Assembly (NCBI GenBank): GCA_030540085.1 | Contig: JAUNWY010000007.1 | Location: forward strand, 33,299-97,298 | Direction of reading: 5' to 3' | Length of the DNA stretch: 64,000 nt | From: Eggerthella sp. | Lineage (GTDB): Bacteria > Actinomycetota > Coriobacteriia > Coriobacteriales > Eggerthellaceae | Part shown: in pieces, positions 53,937-62,227 of the stretch | How the letters are laid out: each line of letters opens with the position of its first letter | How positions within the stretch are numbered: the stretch's first letter is position 1 | Notes under the pieces: model-generated | The model's database searches: none | The model's input: the letters and a program-made list of their open reading frames with translations, nothing else | Told to the model about the DNA's origin: nothing | Position numbers and translations under genes: made by a program

Positions 53937-54788
53937 CTACAGCAGCGAATACACCAGCTGCTGGGTGTAGGAATGTTGAGGATCTTCCAAAACCTGATCG
54001 GTAAGACCGTGCTCTACAACCTGCCCGTTCAGCATCACGAACGTGCGATCGGCCAGCATGCGAATAACGCCCAAATCGTGGCTTACCACCAGCATGCTTA
54101 CGCCGAAATCGCGTTTGATCTGCAGAATCAGGTCAAGAACGCTGGCCTGCACGGAAAGATCGAGGCCCGTGGTAACTTCATCCAAAAGCAGCACAGGAGG
54201 GTTGTTCGAAAGCGCCTTGGCAATCTGAACGCGCTGCTGCATGCCACCGGAAAACGTTGCCGGCGCATCACCTGCGCGCGAAAGGGGGATGTTCACCTTC
54301 CCCAAAAGCTCATTGCCGCGAGCGCGCATCGACTCCACGTTACGATTGCCGGCTGCAATCATCTGCTCGGCAATATTCGAAAGGGAGGAAAAATTCATGC
54401 GCAAGCCCAAATACGGGTTCTGGTACACCATGCCCAGCACCGTGTTGCGCACCTTGCGCTTCTGCTGCGAGGAAAGTTCCAGCAAATTCGCCTCGCCGCC
54501 ATCGTAGGCAACAGCGCGCACCGTACCTGCAGTGGCGATCTGGTCGAAGTACAGGCACTGCATAAAAGTGGATTTGCCGCTACCCGACTCACCCACGATT
54601 CCCACGATTTCGCCAGGATACAAATCCAGGCTCACATCGCGAACCGCGTGCACTGTCTTGCACTTCGGGCAGATGTTGCGCTCCAGCTCGCCGCCGCCCA
54701 AGCAATGGTCGCAGCCTTCGCCAAAGCGCTTCGACACATGACGCACCTGCAAACAGGGCTCTTCATCCATAGCGGGCACCTTATTCAT
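53937..54788 (-). CDS. phnK: C-P lyase ABC-type ATPase PhnK with Cys insertion
   Basis: ATG 54788, with an AGGAGG site upstream, was chosen over the longer frame to 54923; it overlaps the phnJ stop by eight bases. The 283-aa ATPase contains Walker A GIVGESGSGKSTFMQ, signature TFSGGMQQRVQIA and Walker B PVLLLDEVTTGLD. PhnK binds the PhnGHIJ core and helps in activation of the lyase. Before the Walker A, residues 26-43 hold two CXXC pairs (CDHC and CPKC) that could bind zinc; E. coli PhnK, as remembered, lacks this insertion. Function is firm; the metal site is an inference from the pairs. Confidence 0.94.
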   Translation of the reverse strand: MNKVPAMDEEPCLQVRHVSKRFGEGCDHCLGGGELERNICPKCKTVHAVRDVSLDLYPGEIVGIVGESGSGKSTFMQCLYFDQIATAGTVRAVAYDGGEANLLELSSQQKRKVRNTVLGMVYQNPYLGLRMNFSSLSNIAEQMIAAGNRNVESMRARGNELLGKVNIPLSRAGDAPATFSGGMQQRVQIAKALSNNPPVLLLDEVTTGLDLSVQASVLDLILQIKRDFGVSMLVVSHDLGVIRMLADRTFVMLNGQVVEHGLTDQVLEDPQHSYTQQLVYSLL

Positions 54789-55626
54789 TGCGCCCCTCCT
54801 CTCGCCTTTGCTGGCAGTACGCCGTGTCGTTGCACTGGTAATATGTCTTGCCCGTTTCCTCGTCCACCAATTCGTCCAGGTACACATCGGTGGCACCGCA
54901 CAAGCGACAGCTCTTCCCCTCAAAGCTCTCTACCGCAAAGGGGTAATCTTCGAAATCGAGCGGATGAACATGGGTAAAGGGAGGGACGGCATAGATCTTC
55001 TTTTCGCGACCCGCGCCCAAAAGCGTCAGGTTCTGAGCCATGTTGAGCCGCATTGTGTCGAAGCGGGGTATAGGCGAAGGAGCCATTACATAGCGCCCTT
55101 CCACCAAACACGGGTGATCTGCATTGGTAACAGTATGGCCGTAGCGCACAATCTGGTCGAACAGCCCTAGCCACGCCCCGGTGTAGTCCGCTTCGGCATG
55201 AAGCACGCGCGTTTTTGCCTCACTTGGCTCGAAATTTCGCAGGGGCTCGGGCATCGGAACTTGCAGAACAAGTATCTGATCTGCCGAAAGCGGCTGCTCT
55301 GGGATACGATGGCGCGATTGGATAAGGCTTGCGCGCTGCGTTTTCTCGGTTACTTCGACATCGGTGGTTTCGGCCACGAGCTTCTTGATGTTCACCGCAT
55401 TCACGCTGTCGTCGGCGCCCTGATCGATCACTTTCAGTACGTCATCCTGACCAATAAGCGCCAACGTTACCTGCAAGCCGCCCGTGCCCCAGCCTCGGCC
55501 AATAGGCATCTCGCGCGAAGCGAAGGGAATCTGATGGCCTGGAATGGAAACGCCTTTGATAATGGCGCGGCGTATCTCGCGCTTCGAAGCCTCGTCGAAA
55601 AAGGCAAAATTATAGAGCTGACGCAT
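54781..55626 (-). CDS. phnJ: Carbon-phosphorus lyase PhnJ, radical SAM
   Basis: The 281-aa protein is the catalytic subunit that cleaves the C-P bond. PIGRGWGTGG near residue 41 is the conserved glycine region, and the C-terminal Cys cluster C240, C243, C265 and C271 supplies the 4Fe-4S site and the thiyl radical Cys, at positions matching E. coli numbering minus one. GHTVTNADHPCLVEGRYVM lies in the core. It works in the cytoplasm with PhnG, H, I and K, releasing methane from methylphosphonate. Its ATG overlaps the phnI stop by one base (TAATG). No key residue is missing. Confidence 0.97.
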   Translation of the reverse strand: MRQLYNFAFFDEASKREIRRAIIKGVSIPGHQIPFASREMPIGRGWGTGGLQVTLALIGQDDVLKVIDQGADDSVNAVNIKKLVAETTDVEVTEKTQRASLIQSRHRIPEQPLSADQILVLQVPMPEPLRNFEPSEAKTRVLHAEADYTGAWLGLFDQIVRYGHTVTNADHPCLVEGRYVMAPSPIPRFDTMRLNMAQNLTLLGAGREKKIYAVPPFTHVHPLDFEDYPFAVESFEGKSCRLCGATDVYLDELVDEETGKTYYQCNDTAYCQQRREEGRNE

Positions 55627-56768
55627 TACTGCTCATCCCCCTTCACCGTGGAACGCACGCTGAAAAGCTTCGATTGGAAGGTTACGTAGTGCGGCAGCTT
55701 TAAGTGGGATACGAAGCCGGTAGCCTCAACGCCGTCCACGTGGTACAGGACGAACTCCTCATCCTGCGTGGGGTAGCGCTTGTCGCCTTGCTCAAGGCAG
55801 AAATCAAGCACGCTCATCGCGATCGCCTTAGTCTCCTGATGTCCCATCACCATGCCGTAGCCCACCTTGAAGCCCATCTGCGACTTGCCTTCTTTGGAGC
55901 GGTCCACCGCGAATACGCTTTCCACTTCCGTCACGGGAATGCTGCCCAAATAGTAGGCGTCGCCTTCATCGGATCCGTCGGCCAGAGGATGATCAACCAA
56001 CACCTCAACCGATCCAGAGCGCAATTCGCCTACCGTAGGATGCGAGGGGCCAAAACCCCTGATGGCCGCATAGCCTAAGGTGGTTACACCCTGAGTCATG
56101 CCGCGGGCAAGCGTCTGCAAACGAGCAGACCGCGGCGCGGGAAACACCAGCGGCTCCATAGTCACATCAACAGGGGCATCGTTGTTTTCGGCGCATTCGT
56201 CGATCAAACCTTCTTTGCGAAGATAATCCAGCACCTTCGGCATATGCTTCAGCTTTGCCGCAGCAGCACGATGCTCTTCGCGCTCTTCTTCGCTGAGCGC
56301 CGCCCACGCCGCATCCAGCTCGTCGTCGTAAGCACGGCGCACCTTCGCCGCATCCCCATCGGTCTCGCGCTCCAAATCGAAGCGGATCAAGCGGTGGGAA
56401 TAATCGCGTGTTGCCCCCAACAGCTGGCCTCCAAGAACATCTTTGAAAGCCGCCGAGATACGGCGTTCAACCGCCATGTTCTCGCCCTTGATCTCGCGCG
56501 AGACATACGGGCGTTCAAGCGTCGAGCGAAACGCGCGCAGCAGAAACACCGCCTCTTCGGGTGAGCCCTGCGCCTGCTTCAATGCCACAGCAGCAAGACG
56601 AGGCGCGTAAAGAGAAGCCTCGCCCATCACCTGTTCCACAAGACCGGGAAACGCATCTTCCACCGCGTCAACGGAAACGCTATTCGAACCCTCAACGCGC
56701 TCGCGCTCAAGAAGCTTAAGGCTTTCCTCGATAGCAAGGCCGCCGCCACGCACTGCAACGTATCCCAT
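55626..56768 (-). CDS. phnI: C-P lyase core subunit PhnI
   Basis: The 380-aa protein is similar in length to PhnI and begins MGYVAVRGGGLAIEESLKLL. It carries the conserved IRGFGPSHPTVGELRSG and MGFKVGYGMVMGHQETKAIA regions. PhnI forms the core complex with PhnG, PhnH and PhnJ and takes part in the nucleophilic exchange of the base in ATP by methylphosphonate. Its start and stop overlap the phnH stop and the phnJ start by one base each, showing tight translational coupling. Confidence 0.96.
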   Translation of the reverse strand: MGYVAVRGGGLAIEESLKLLERERVEGSNSVSVDAVEDAFPGLVEQVMGEASLYAPRLAAVALKQAQGSPEEAVFLLRAFRSTLERPYVSREIKGENMAVERRISAAFKDVLGGQLLGATRDYSHRLIRFDLERETDGDAAKVRRAYDDELDAAWAALSEEEREEHRAAAAKLKHMPKVLDYLRKEGLIDECAENNDAPVDVTMEPLVFPAPRSARLQTLARGMTQGVTTLGYAAIRGFGPSHPTVGELRSGSVEVLVDHPLADGSDEGDAYYLGSIPVTEVESVFAVDRSKEGKSQMGFKVGYGMVMGHQETKAIAMSVLDFCLEQGDKRYPTQDEEFVLYHVDGVEATGFVSHLKLPHYVTFQSKLFSVRSTVKGDEQ

Positions 56769-57403
56769 TACGCCACCTCCCCTTTGCTTCCGCCCAAGCA
56801 GGCGAGCGTGTTTTCAATGCGGGTAGTGCGGGGGAGCGCCGCCACGTTGCCTTCGCCGTCAACAAGCAAGATCTCGATGCCGCAGGGGTACTCATCTGCT
56901 CGCTCCGCACGAGCGTGCGCCCATTCCGCTTGGCTCACATACAGTTCGGCGGTCTTTTCGATGCCAGGTCCCGAAAGCTCCAAGCGCGTTAAACCCTTGG
57001 CGGGAGCTGCGGAAATGGAATCGACTAGCAATACAACCGTGGCGCCCTTTTCTGGTTCCTCAAGCGTGCCCGGTTTTGCCTGGGCAATCGCTTCAGCATG
57101 AACCGCGTCGCTTGCCACGGGAGCCAACACGAAATCAGCCCCTTGCGCTTGTGCTTGCTTTGCGTGGGTTTGCACGGTCAGCCAGCGAGCAACATCCTGC
57201 GATGCGGCCCCAACCGCGCAAAAGGTCACCGCCTGATCAACAAAAAGGCGCACCGCTGTTTCAAAGCAGCCCGGCACTGGCGCAGTTTCGCCGCTTTTTG
57301 GAAAAGCATCAACCTGCCCAATGGTGCCAGGACGAGCAAAAGCTTCCAGCACCTGCCGAAACGCGCGCTGAGCCACATGGGTTTCTACGTTATTCGCAAT
57401 CAT
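56768..57403 (-). CDS. phnH: C-P lyase core subunit PhnH
   Basis: The 211-aa protein has the PhnH fold with FRQVLEAFARPGTIGQVD near the N-terminus and the late PCGIEILLVDGEGNVAALPR stretch. PhnH belongs to the C-P lyase core, binds nucleotide-like ligands and pairs with PhnI/PhnJ/PhnG. It starts two bases after the phnG stop and overlaps phnI by one base. The length fits the family (about 190-210 aa). Confidence 0.94.
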   Translation of the reverse strand: MIANNVETHVAQRAFRQVLEAFARPGTIGQVDAFPKSGETAPVPGCFETAVRLFVDQAVTFCAVGAASQDVARWLTVQTHAKQAQAQGADFVLAPVASDAVHAEAIAQAKPGTLEEPEKGATVVLLVDSISAAPAKGLTRLELSGPGIEKTAELYVSQAEWAHARAERADEYPCGIEILLVDGEGNVAALPRTTRIENTLACLGGSKGEVA

Positions 57404-57405
57404 CC

Positions 57406-57834
57406 TTAAACTTCCATCGTCGAAAAATCTACCTGGGTACGGAGCAGCGCCTCCGCGTGCTTCTGCTCCGATTCAGCCAAACGCTGCCGCTCTTCCTCGA
57501 GCATCTCTTCCCAGGCCAGCAGTAAAATCTCGTTGCCGCCTGCGGCATACACCGCATCGACAATCGCCAAATCACGGGCTTTCTTGCGGTCCTCTCCCAG
57601 CACCATGCCGTAGCCATGGGCGCCGCCGATGCGAACTGCGCACGAGGTCATAAGCGCTTCGCCCAGATAGAACAGGCTGCACTGAGCGACTTCGCGCACC
57701 TTCAGCATCACCAGTTCCTCTGCGGGTTCTTTCACCATCGCAACGGCGTAAAGCTGCTCCGCTTCGCACGCCATACGGGAAAGAACCTTGCGATTGCCTT
57801 CCACCAAAACGCGTGTACGTTCTTTTCTGTTCAT
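57406..57834 (-). CDS. phnG: C-P lyase core subunit PhnG
   Basis: The 142-aa protein shows the PhnG pattern MLKVREVAQCSLFYLGEALM and GGAHGYGMVLGEDRKKARDL followed by AIVDAVYAAG. PhnG is the small core subunit which contacts PhnI and is needed for the transfer of the phosphonate to the ribose moiety. It lies eight bases after the second permease gene, so transport and catabolic genes are in one operon. Confidence 0.95.
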   Translation of the reverse strand: MNRKERTRVLVEGNRKVLSRMACEAEQLYAVAMVKEPAEELVMLKVREVAQCSLFYLGEALMTSCAVRIGGAHGYGMVLGEDRKKARDLAIVDAVYAAGGNEILLLAWEEMLEEERQRLAESEQKHAEALLRTQVDFSTMEV

Positions 57835-57842
57835 CTTTTCTC

Positions 57843-58766
57843 CTAGTTCTGCACGATGAAACGCTTACGCAATTGAGTCGAAAGAAGTTCCAGCGCAACG
57901 GCCACCACGAAGCAGAAGTACACGATCAGGCCCACTTCATGGATGTCGTAGTAGAAGCTGCCCGCCAAAAACAGCTGATAGCCAATGCCACCCGCACCTG
58001 CAACGGCGCCCACGGCAACAGCGTTGACGAAGTTAATTTCGAAGCGAATGAACGTCCAGGAAAGAATCTCGGACAACTTCTCGGGCACAACAGCGGAAAA
58101 CACCACCTGCCACCATGAAGCACCCGAAGCACGCAGGGCTTCCACCACGCCGGGGTCAACCTCTTCAAAGCTTTCCGAATAAGCCTTGGTCAGGTACGCA
58201 ATGCCGTGGAACAAAAGGCCCACCACCGCTGCTTCTGGACCCAAGCCGATGGCAACCGTGAAGATGAGCACCCATAAGATGGTGGGCACGGCGCGGAACA
58301 GCGACATAACCGCTTTGATGGCGTTCGAAGCGGCGCGGTTCGACAAATTCATGGCCGCGCAAAGCCCCAAAACGAAAGCGATAACCGCACCCAGCACCGT
58401 GGTAAGCGTTGCAAGCGCCAATGAAATGAAGAGGCCGTCCACCAAATCGGCAAGGGTGAAATGCCCGCCGAGCCCCGGCTGCGTAAGCATGGTTGCAAAA
58501 TCGCCCAGAGCATTTGCCGTTGCCTCCAAAAGCGGTGTGTCGCCGTAATCCATCAGCACGAAAGTCAGCACCGTTATCACAGCCAGCACACCCAGCGTTG
58601 CCCCAAGCACCGCGTTCGACTTGTTCATGCAGCGCGTCTTGATCTTGCCGGTTCGCGAAAAGCGCGCTCCGGCGCAAGCTGCGCCTTCGCTAGCTGAGCC
58701 TCCGCAAGCTGCATCCTGCCGAGCTACAGGCTGGCAAGCCGCGTCTTCTTCGGCAAACTGCCTCAT
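57843..58766 (-). CDS. phnE: Phosphonate ABC transporter permease PhnE, second copy
   Basis: The 307-aa product has six membrane helices in residues 50-300 and the permease EAA loop around VVEALRASGASWWQVVFSAV. EKLSEILSWTFIRFEINFVN and AVAVGAVAGAGGIGYQL follow, as in PhnE proteins. The first 46 residues are Ala- and Cys-rich (DAACQPVARQDAACGG and similar) and are not normal for the family. ATG 58766 overlaps the upstream permease stop by four bases, which supports this start, although ATG 58628 (MNKSNAV) would give a conventional length. It would form the membrane channel with the first permease. Confidence 0.9.
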   Translation of the reverse strand: MRQFAEEDAACQPVARQDAACGGSASEGAACAGARFSRTGKIKTRCMNKSNAVLGATLGVLAVITVLTFVLMDYGDTPLLEATANALGDFATMLTQPGLGGHFTLADLVDGLFISLALATLTTVLGAVIAFVLGLCAAMNLSNRAASNAIKAVMSLFRAVPTILWVLIFTVAIGLGPEAAVVGLLFHGIAYLTKAYSESFEEVDPGVVEALRASGASWWQVVFSAVVPEKLSEILSWTFIRFEINFVNAVAVGAVAGAGGIGYQLFLAGSFYYDIHEVGLIVYFCFVVAVALELLSTQLRKRFIVQN

Positions 58767-59641
58767 AGGATGCGCCTCCTTACATAGTTGGAAACGCTTT
58801 CGCAGCAGATAACCACCACCACGATCAGCAGAATCACCAAGCCCGCCACGTCATAACGGAAGCTCTTGTAAAACAGGTTGAACACGAATCCGATGCCCGT
58901 GCCGGTAAGGATACCTACCAACGTGGCATCGCGAATGTTGGTCTCCACCATGTACAACATCCAGCTCACCACCGAAGTGATCGAAAGGGGAATAACCCCC
59001 TGCGCCACAATCTGCAAATAGCTCGCACCCGTGGCTCGAAGCGCCTCAATGGTGCCCGAGCTTATTTCGTCGATGCTTTCCAAAAAGCAACGGGTCAGAT
59101 AGCCGAAGCTGCCTAGGAGCAGAGCTAAAAAGCCGGTGAACTCGCTTTGATGGAACGAGAACAAAAGGATAAACGCCCAGGCAACAACGGGAATGTTGCG
59201 GAACAGTGATGCGATGCCGCGCGCCAAAACCTGCGCCACGCCGCCGAGTCCCACCGAGCGCGATCCAAGCACCGCAACAACATAGGCAAGCAGTGCCGCC
59301 GTGGTGCTGGCAGCAATCGAGTCGAGCACCGTGGAAAGAAGCGCAGGCATAATCTGCGGCAATTTTTCAAGCGATGCGGCACTCGGCAAGAAGCTCACCG
59401 CCATCCAGGCAAGGCCGCCAGGGATATCTGCCGCCGCCTCCATGAAGTCGAAATCGACATACGAACCGGAAAGCGCGTTGATAGCAAGAAAGCCCGCTAC
59501 CAACCCCACGATGCACAGCGTTCGTTTCCGAAAGAACCAACGAGCGGTATGGACCTCCGCCGCCGCCTTGGCTTCGTTGCCGGCGAAAGCAACTGAACGC
59601 CCTTCGCCAGAAGCTGCCGCCTTCGCAAACTTGACGGTCAT
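58763..59641 (-). CDS. phnE: Phosphonate ABC transporter permease PhnE, first copy
   Basis: The 292-aa protein has an N-terminal cytoplasmic tail of about 38 residues, then six membrane helices and the EAA loop TIEALRATGASYLQIVAQGV, a typical PhnE sequence. ETNIRDATLVGILTGTGIGF near residue 230 is also characteristic. It and the second PhnE presumably make a heterodimer. It overlaps the phnC stop and the second phnE start by four bases each. Phosphonates delivered by PhnD would pass through the dimer. Confidence 0.93.
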   Translation of the reverse strand: MTVKFAKAAASGEGRSVAFAGNEAKAAAEVHTARWFFRKRTLCIVGLVAGFLAINALSGSYVDFDFMEAAADIPGGLAWMAVSFLPSAASLEKLPQIMPALLSTVLDSIAASTTAALLAYVVAVLGSRSVGLGGVAQVLARGIASLFRNIPVVAWAFILLFSFHQSEFTGFLALLLGSFGYLTRCFLESIDEISSGTIEALRATGASYLQIVAQGVIPLSITSVVSWMLYMVETNIRDATLVGILTGTGIGFVFNLFYKSFRYDVAGLVILLIVVVVICCESVSNYVRRRIL

Positions 59642-60816
59642 GCGCGCACCTCAGCATGAGGGGCTTCGTCAGTCTGCAGTCGAAGCTTGCCAGCATGCGG
59701 TTGCGGGGCAGGTTTCGCTTCTTCAACCGCTGCAGCATTGACGCGAGTAGCGGCTTTCGATTCTTCGATCACCGCAGCATTCGCTCGTGTGACGGCCTTT
59801 GCCTCCTCGATCACTGCAGCCACGGCAGCCCGGTCAAGCTCGGCGGCATCTGCCGCGCTCGCGGCTGACAGGCCCGTGCCCGCCGCGCCTACGCCTCTTA
59901 CGCCTGCAGCTGCGCCAGAGCCTGCCGCACCTGAGCCTGTCAGGCCAACACTTGCGGCCGACATGCCCGTGCCCGCGTCCTCCGCAACTCTTGCGCCTGC
60001 CGCGCCCGCAGCTACCGCACCTGCGCTCTCCCCTTCCACGCCATGTGCACCCTCATGCACATACGGAGTGCCGTAAATGTCGGAAATGGTTTTTGCGTCC
60101 AGCTCATCAGGCGTGCCGTCGAACACCTTGACGCCCTTCTTCAGCGCAACAATCCGATCGGAATACTCGATGGCATAGTCGACCTGATGCAGGTTCACCA
60201 GGAAGGCAACGCCCAATTCGTCGGAAACCCAACGAAGCATCTCCATCGTCACGCGGGAAGATTTCGGGTCGAGGCTGGCAATGGGCTCATCGCACAGCAT
60301 CAAGAGCGGGTCCTGCACCAACGCACGCGCAATGCCCACTCGCTGCTGCTGACCGCCAGAAAGCTGATCGGCGCGCTGATATGCGAATTCAGCAAGGCCC
60401 ATTTTGTCTAACAGCTCAAACGCGCTGCGCTTGTCTTCTTCGCTGTACAAGCCGAAAATGCCACGGAAGTTCGACAGGTACCCCAGGCGCCCTTGCAAAA
60501 CGTTTTCGATTGCAGTCGCTCGATGAATCAGGTTGTAGTGCTGAAAGATCATCCCGATGTCGCGGCGTGCTTCGCGCATTTGCCGCTTGTTCATGCTGGT
60601 GATCTCGCGCCCATCAAACACGATGCTTCCCTCCGAAGCGTCAATTAGGCGATTGATGCAGCGCAAGAAGGTGGATTTTCCTGCCCCCGAAGGCCCGATA
60701 ACCGTGACGAACTCGCCACGACGAAGGGAAAGCGACACATCGTGAAGCGCTTTCCCCCTGCCGTCGTAGCTTTTCGTCAGGTGCTCAACGGTCAGCAGCT
60801 CCCGACGTTGCTCCAT
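59638..60816 (-). CDS. phnC: Phosphonate ABC transporter ATPase PhnC with long Ala-rich tail
   Basis: The first 255 residues of this 392-aa protein form a normal PhnC ATPase: Walker A GPSGAGKSTFLR, Q-loop MIFQHYNL, signature QLSGGQQQRVGIARAL, Walker B LLMLCDEPIASLDP. The remaining 135 residues are an Ala/Gly-rich low-complexity tail with three imperfect repeats such as VIEEAKAVTRANAA. PhnC proteins are usually about 250-280 residues long, so the tail is unusual and may be cytoplasmic linker or an artefact of expanded GC-rich repeats. It starts three bases after phnD and energises uptake of phosphonates. Confidence 0.93.
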   Translation of the reverse strand: MEQRRELLTVEHLTKSYDGRGKALHDVSLSLRRGEFVTVIGPSGAGKSTFLRCINRLIDASEGSIVFDGREITSMNKRQMREARRDIGMIFQHYNLIHRATAIENVLQGRLGYLSNFRGIFGLYSEEDKRSAFELLDKMGLAEFAYQRADQLSGGQQQRVGIARALVQDPLLMLCDEPIASLDPKSSRVTMEMLRWVSDELGVAFLVNLHQVDYAIEYSDRIVALKKGVKVFDGTPDELDAKTISDIYGTPYVHEGAHGVEGESAGAVAAGAAGARVAEDAGTGMSAASVGLTGSGAAGSGAAAGVRGVGAAGTGLSAASAADAAELDRAAVAAVIEEAKAVTRANAAVIEESKAATRVNAAAVEEAKPAPQPHAGKLRLQTDEAPHAEVRA

Positions 60817-60819
60817 GCT

Positions 60820-61869
60820 TTATGCACCAAGCTCGCGGATGGGGTTGTACCATGCATCGTCGCAGGCAACGAAGCAGGTCTTGTCGGAATCCTTGTCGAA
60901 GATCGCCTTGGCGTTCTCGTCGTCAGGGTCAGCAAAGATTTCCTTGTTGGATGCGGTTTCCTCAGAGCAGAATGCTTCAGTGATCTTCTGCTGCTCATCC
61001 GCAGAAAGCTTGTCGGTGTTGTAGCAGAACGGTGCGTTCAGTACGGGAGTGATGCCGATGATGGTAAATTCCTTGCCGTGAACCGAGTCAAACGGTGCAG
61101 GCGCATCATCCTTTACCTTGTATACCGCACCAGGGGTGTTAGCGCTGCCGGATACCAGGTCGAAGTACATGTCTACGTCAACATCGTCGAATGCAGCAGC
61201 ATCAGCCTGGCCGGAAAGCAGGTTCACCGCAGAGCCCTGATGGGAATCGCCGAACATTACCTTGCTGAAGAACGTGCCGTCCTGCAGAAGGTCGTCGGAA
61301 GACTCAACGCCGCACTTCTTCATGATGGCACTGGAGGGAACCTTGAAGCCTGAAGTAGACGTTGCGGATACGAACGAAAACTTCTTGCCCTTCAGATTCT
61401 CCAGGGAATAGCCGTCGCCATCCTTGTAGTTGTCCGCCTGGTCAACGGGAACGCAAATGCGACTATAGTAGCAAGCGCCGTCGAGCGTTCCGTTTTCGTC
61501 GCTGTTGGTGAAAGCAGCCTGAACAGCACCGTTCTTCGAATTTGCCTGAACGTAACCCTCAGCACCAAGCAGCGCCATCTGAGCAGAACCGGAGGAAATC
61601 GCCTCGATGGCTACGTTGTAATCGGTGGTGGTCATCAGCTCAACGTCGCGGCCGGTTGCTTCCTTGATCACATTGCCGATAGCCTCGCGAGACTGGGTAA
61701 GGTCGGCAGACGAATTATCAGGCAGCCAAACCATCGTGATGGGGTCGCTCGATTCCTTTTGATTGCTCTGAGACGAGCACCCCGTAGCGAACAGCAAAGC
61801 GCTTGCGGCCATCATCAAAGCCAAAAGCATCATTCCAACGCGCTTTGCGTTCCAAGCTTTTTGTTCCAT
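60820..61869 (-). CDS. phnD: Phosphonate ABC transporter substrate-binding lipoprotein PhnD
   Basis: The 349-aa product has a lipoprotein signal peptide with lipobox LFATGC and lipidated Cys31. It is followed by a type II periplasmic-binding fold (VWLPDNSSADLTQSREAIGN, a PhnD-like start, and TSGFKVPSSAIMKK, a phosphate-binding-loop-like segment). On the outer face of the membrane it catches phosphonates and hands them to the PhnE pair. It is the first gene of the operon; its promoter should be in the 350-base region upstream, where a 12-bp-arm hairpin lies about 37 bases before the ATG. Confidence 0.93.
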   Translation of the reverse strand: MEQKAWNAKRVGMMLLALMMAASALLFATGCSSQSNQKESSDPITMVWLPDNSSADLTQSREAIGNVIKEATGRDVELMTTTDYNVAIEAISSGSAQMALLGAEGYVQANSKNGAVQAAFTNSDENGTLDGACYYSRICVPVDQADNYKDGDGYSLENLKGKKFSFVSATSTSGFKVPSSAIMKKCGVESSDDLLQDGTFFSKVMFGDSHQGSAVNLLSGQADAAAFDDVDVDMYFDLVSGSANTPGAVYKVKDDAPAPFDSVHGKEFTIIGITPVLNAPFCYNTDKLSADEQQKITEAFCSEETASNKEIFADPDDENAKAIFDKDSDKTCFVACDDAWYNPIRELGA

Positions 61870-61905
61870 TCGGTTCTTCCTCTTTCCTCTTCTTCTTTCG
61901 AACCT

Positions 61906-61939
61906 GCCCGTCGCCTATGAGTACGCGTAGGCGACGGGC
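61906..61939. promoter_or_regulatory. Hairpin in the leader of the phn operon
   Basis: Perfect 12-base arms (GCCCGTCGCCTA and TAGGCGACGGGC) with a ten-base loop lie 37 bases upstream of phnD. It has no T-run on the minus-strand side, so it is more likely an operator or a leader structure than a terminator. The rest of 61870-62091 holds no gene; repeated ACGTTTT/AACGTT words occur at about 61998-62085, but no convincing PhoP box was identified. Confidence 0.5.
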
Positions 61940-62091
61940 ACGGCGCTAGTATTGCGCCATCGAAGAGGAAATCTGGGGCTGAAAATCGAGTTCTCAGACC
62001 GTTTTAACGTCGGCACTTCAAATGAAAAAATCACCTGAACCGTTGTTAATTCAGAAGTTACGCCCGAACACGTTTTTAACGTTTTAGATAC

Positions 62092-62225
62092 TGGGAAAGT
62101 TGGGACTGGTACCAGTTCCCCACTTACGCTATCGTGCGCAAAAAACAGGGCCCCGCTTGCGAATTGCATCGCAAGCGGGGCCCTGCCCATTAGGCGGGAA
62201 TTTGGCACCTGTCCCTAATTTCCCA
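62092..62225. repeat. Nested palindromic intergenic element, copy D
   Basis: Outer arms (62092-62122 and 62194-62225) carry GGGACTGGTACC-type and CACCTGTCCC sequences and are imperfectly complementary. The inner arms CAGGGCCCCGCTTGCGA (62146-62162) and TCGCAAGCGGGGCCCTG (62169-62185) are perfect over 17 bases. It ends three bases before the 3' end of the aldo/keto reductase gene and is also upstream of the phn operon. Confidence 0.85.
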
Positions 62226-62227
62226 CG

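Noticed and set aside
53463..54977. A 504-codon plus-strand frame opposite phnM and phnK.
   Set aside because: Both genes beneath it have full catalytic motifs; the frame is a byproduct of GC-rich third positions.
61870..62091. A PhoP box or other phosphate-starvation operator before phnD.
   Set aside because: Only loose ACGTTTT/AACGTT repeats are seen; they do not match a known direct-repeat consensus.
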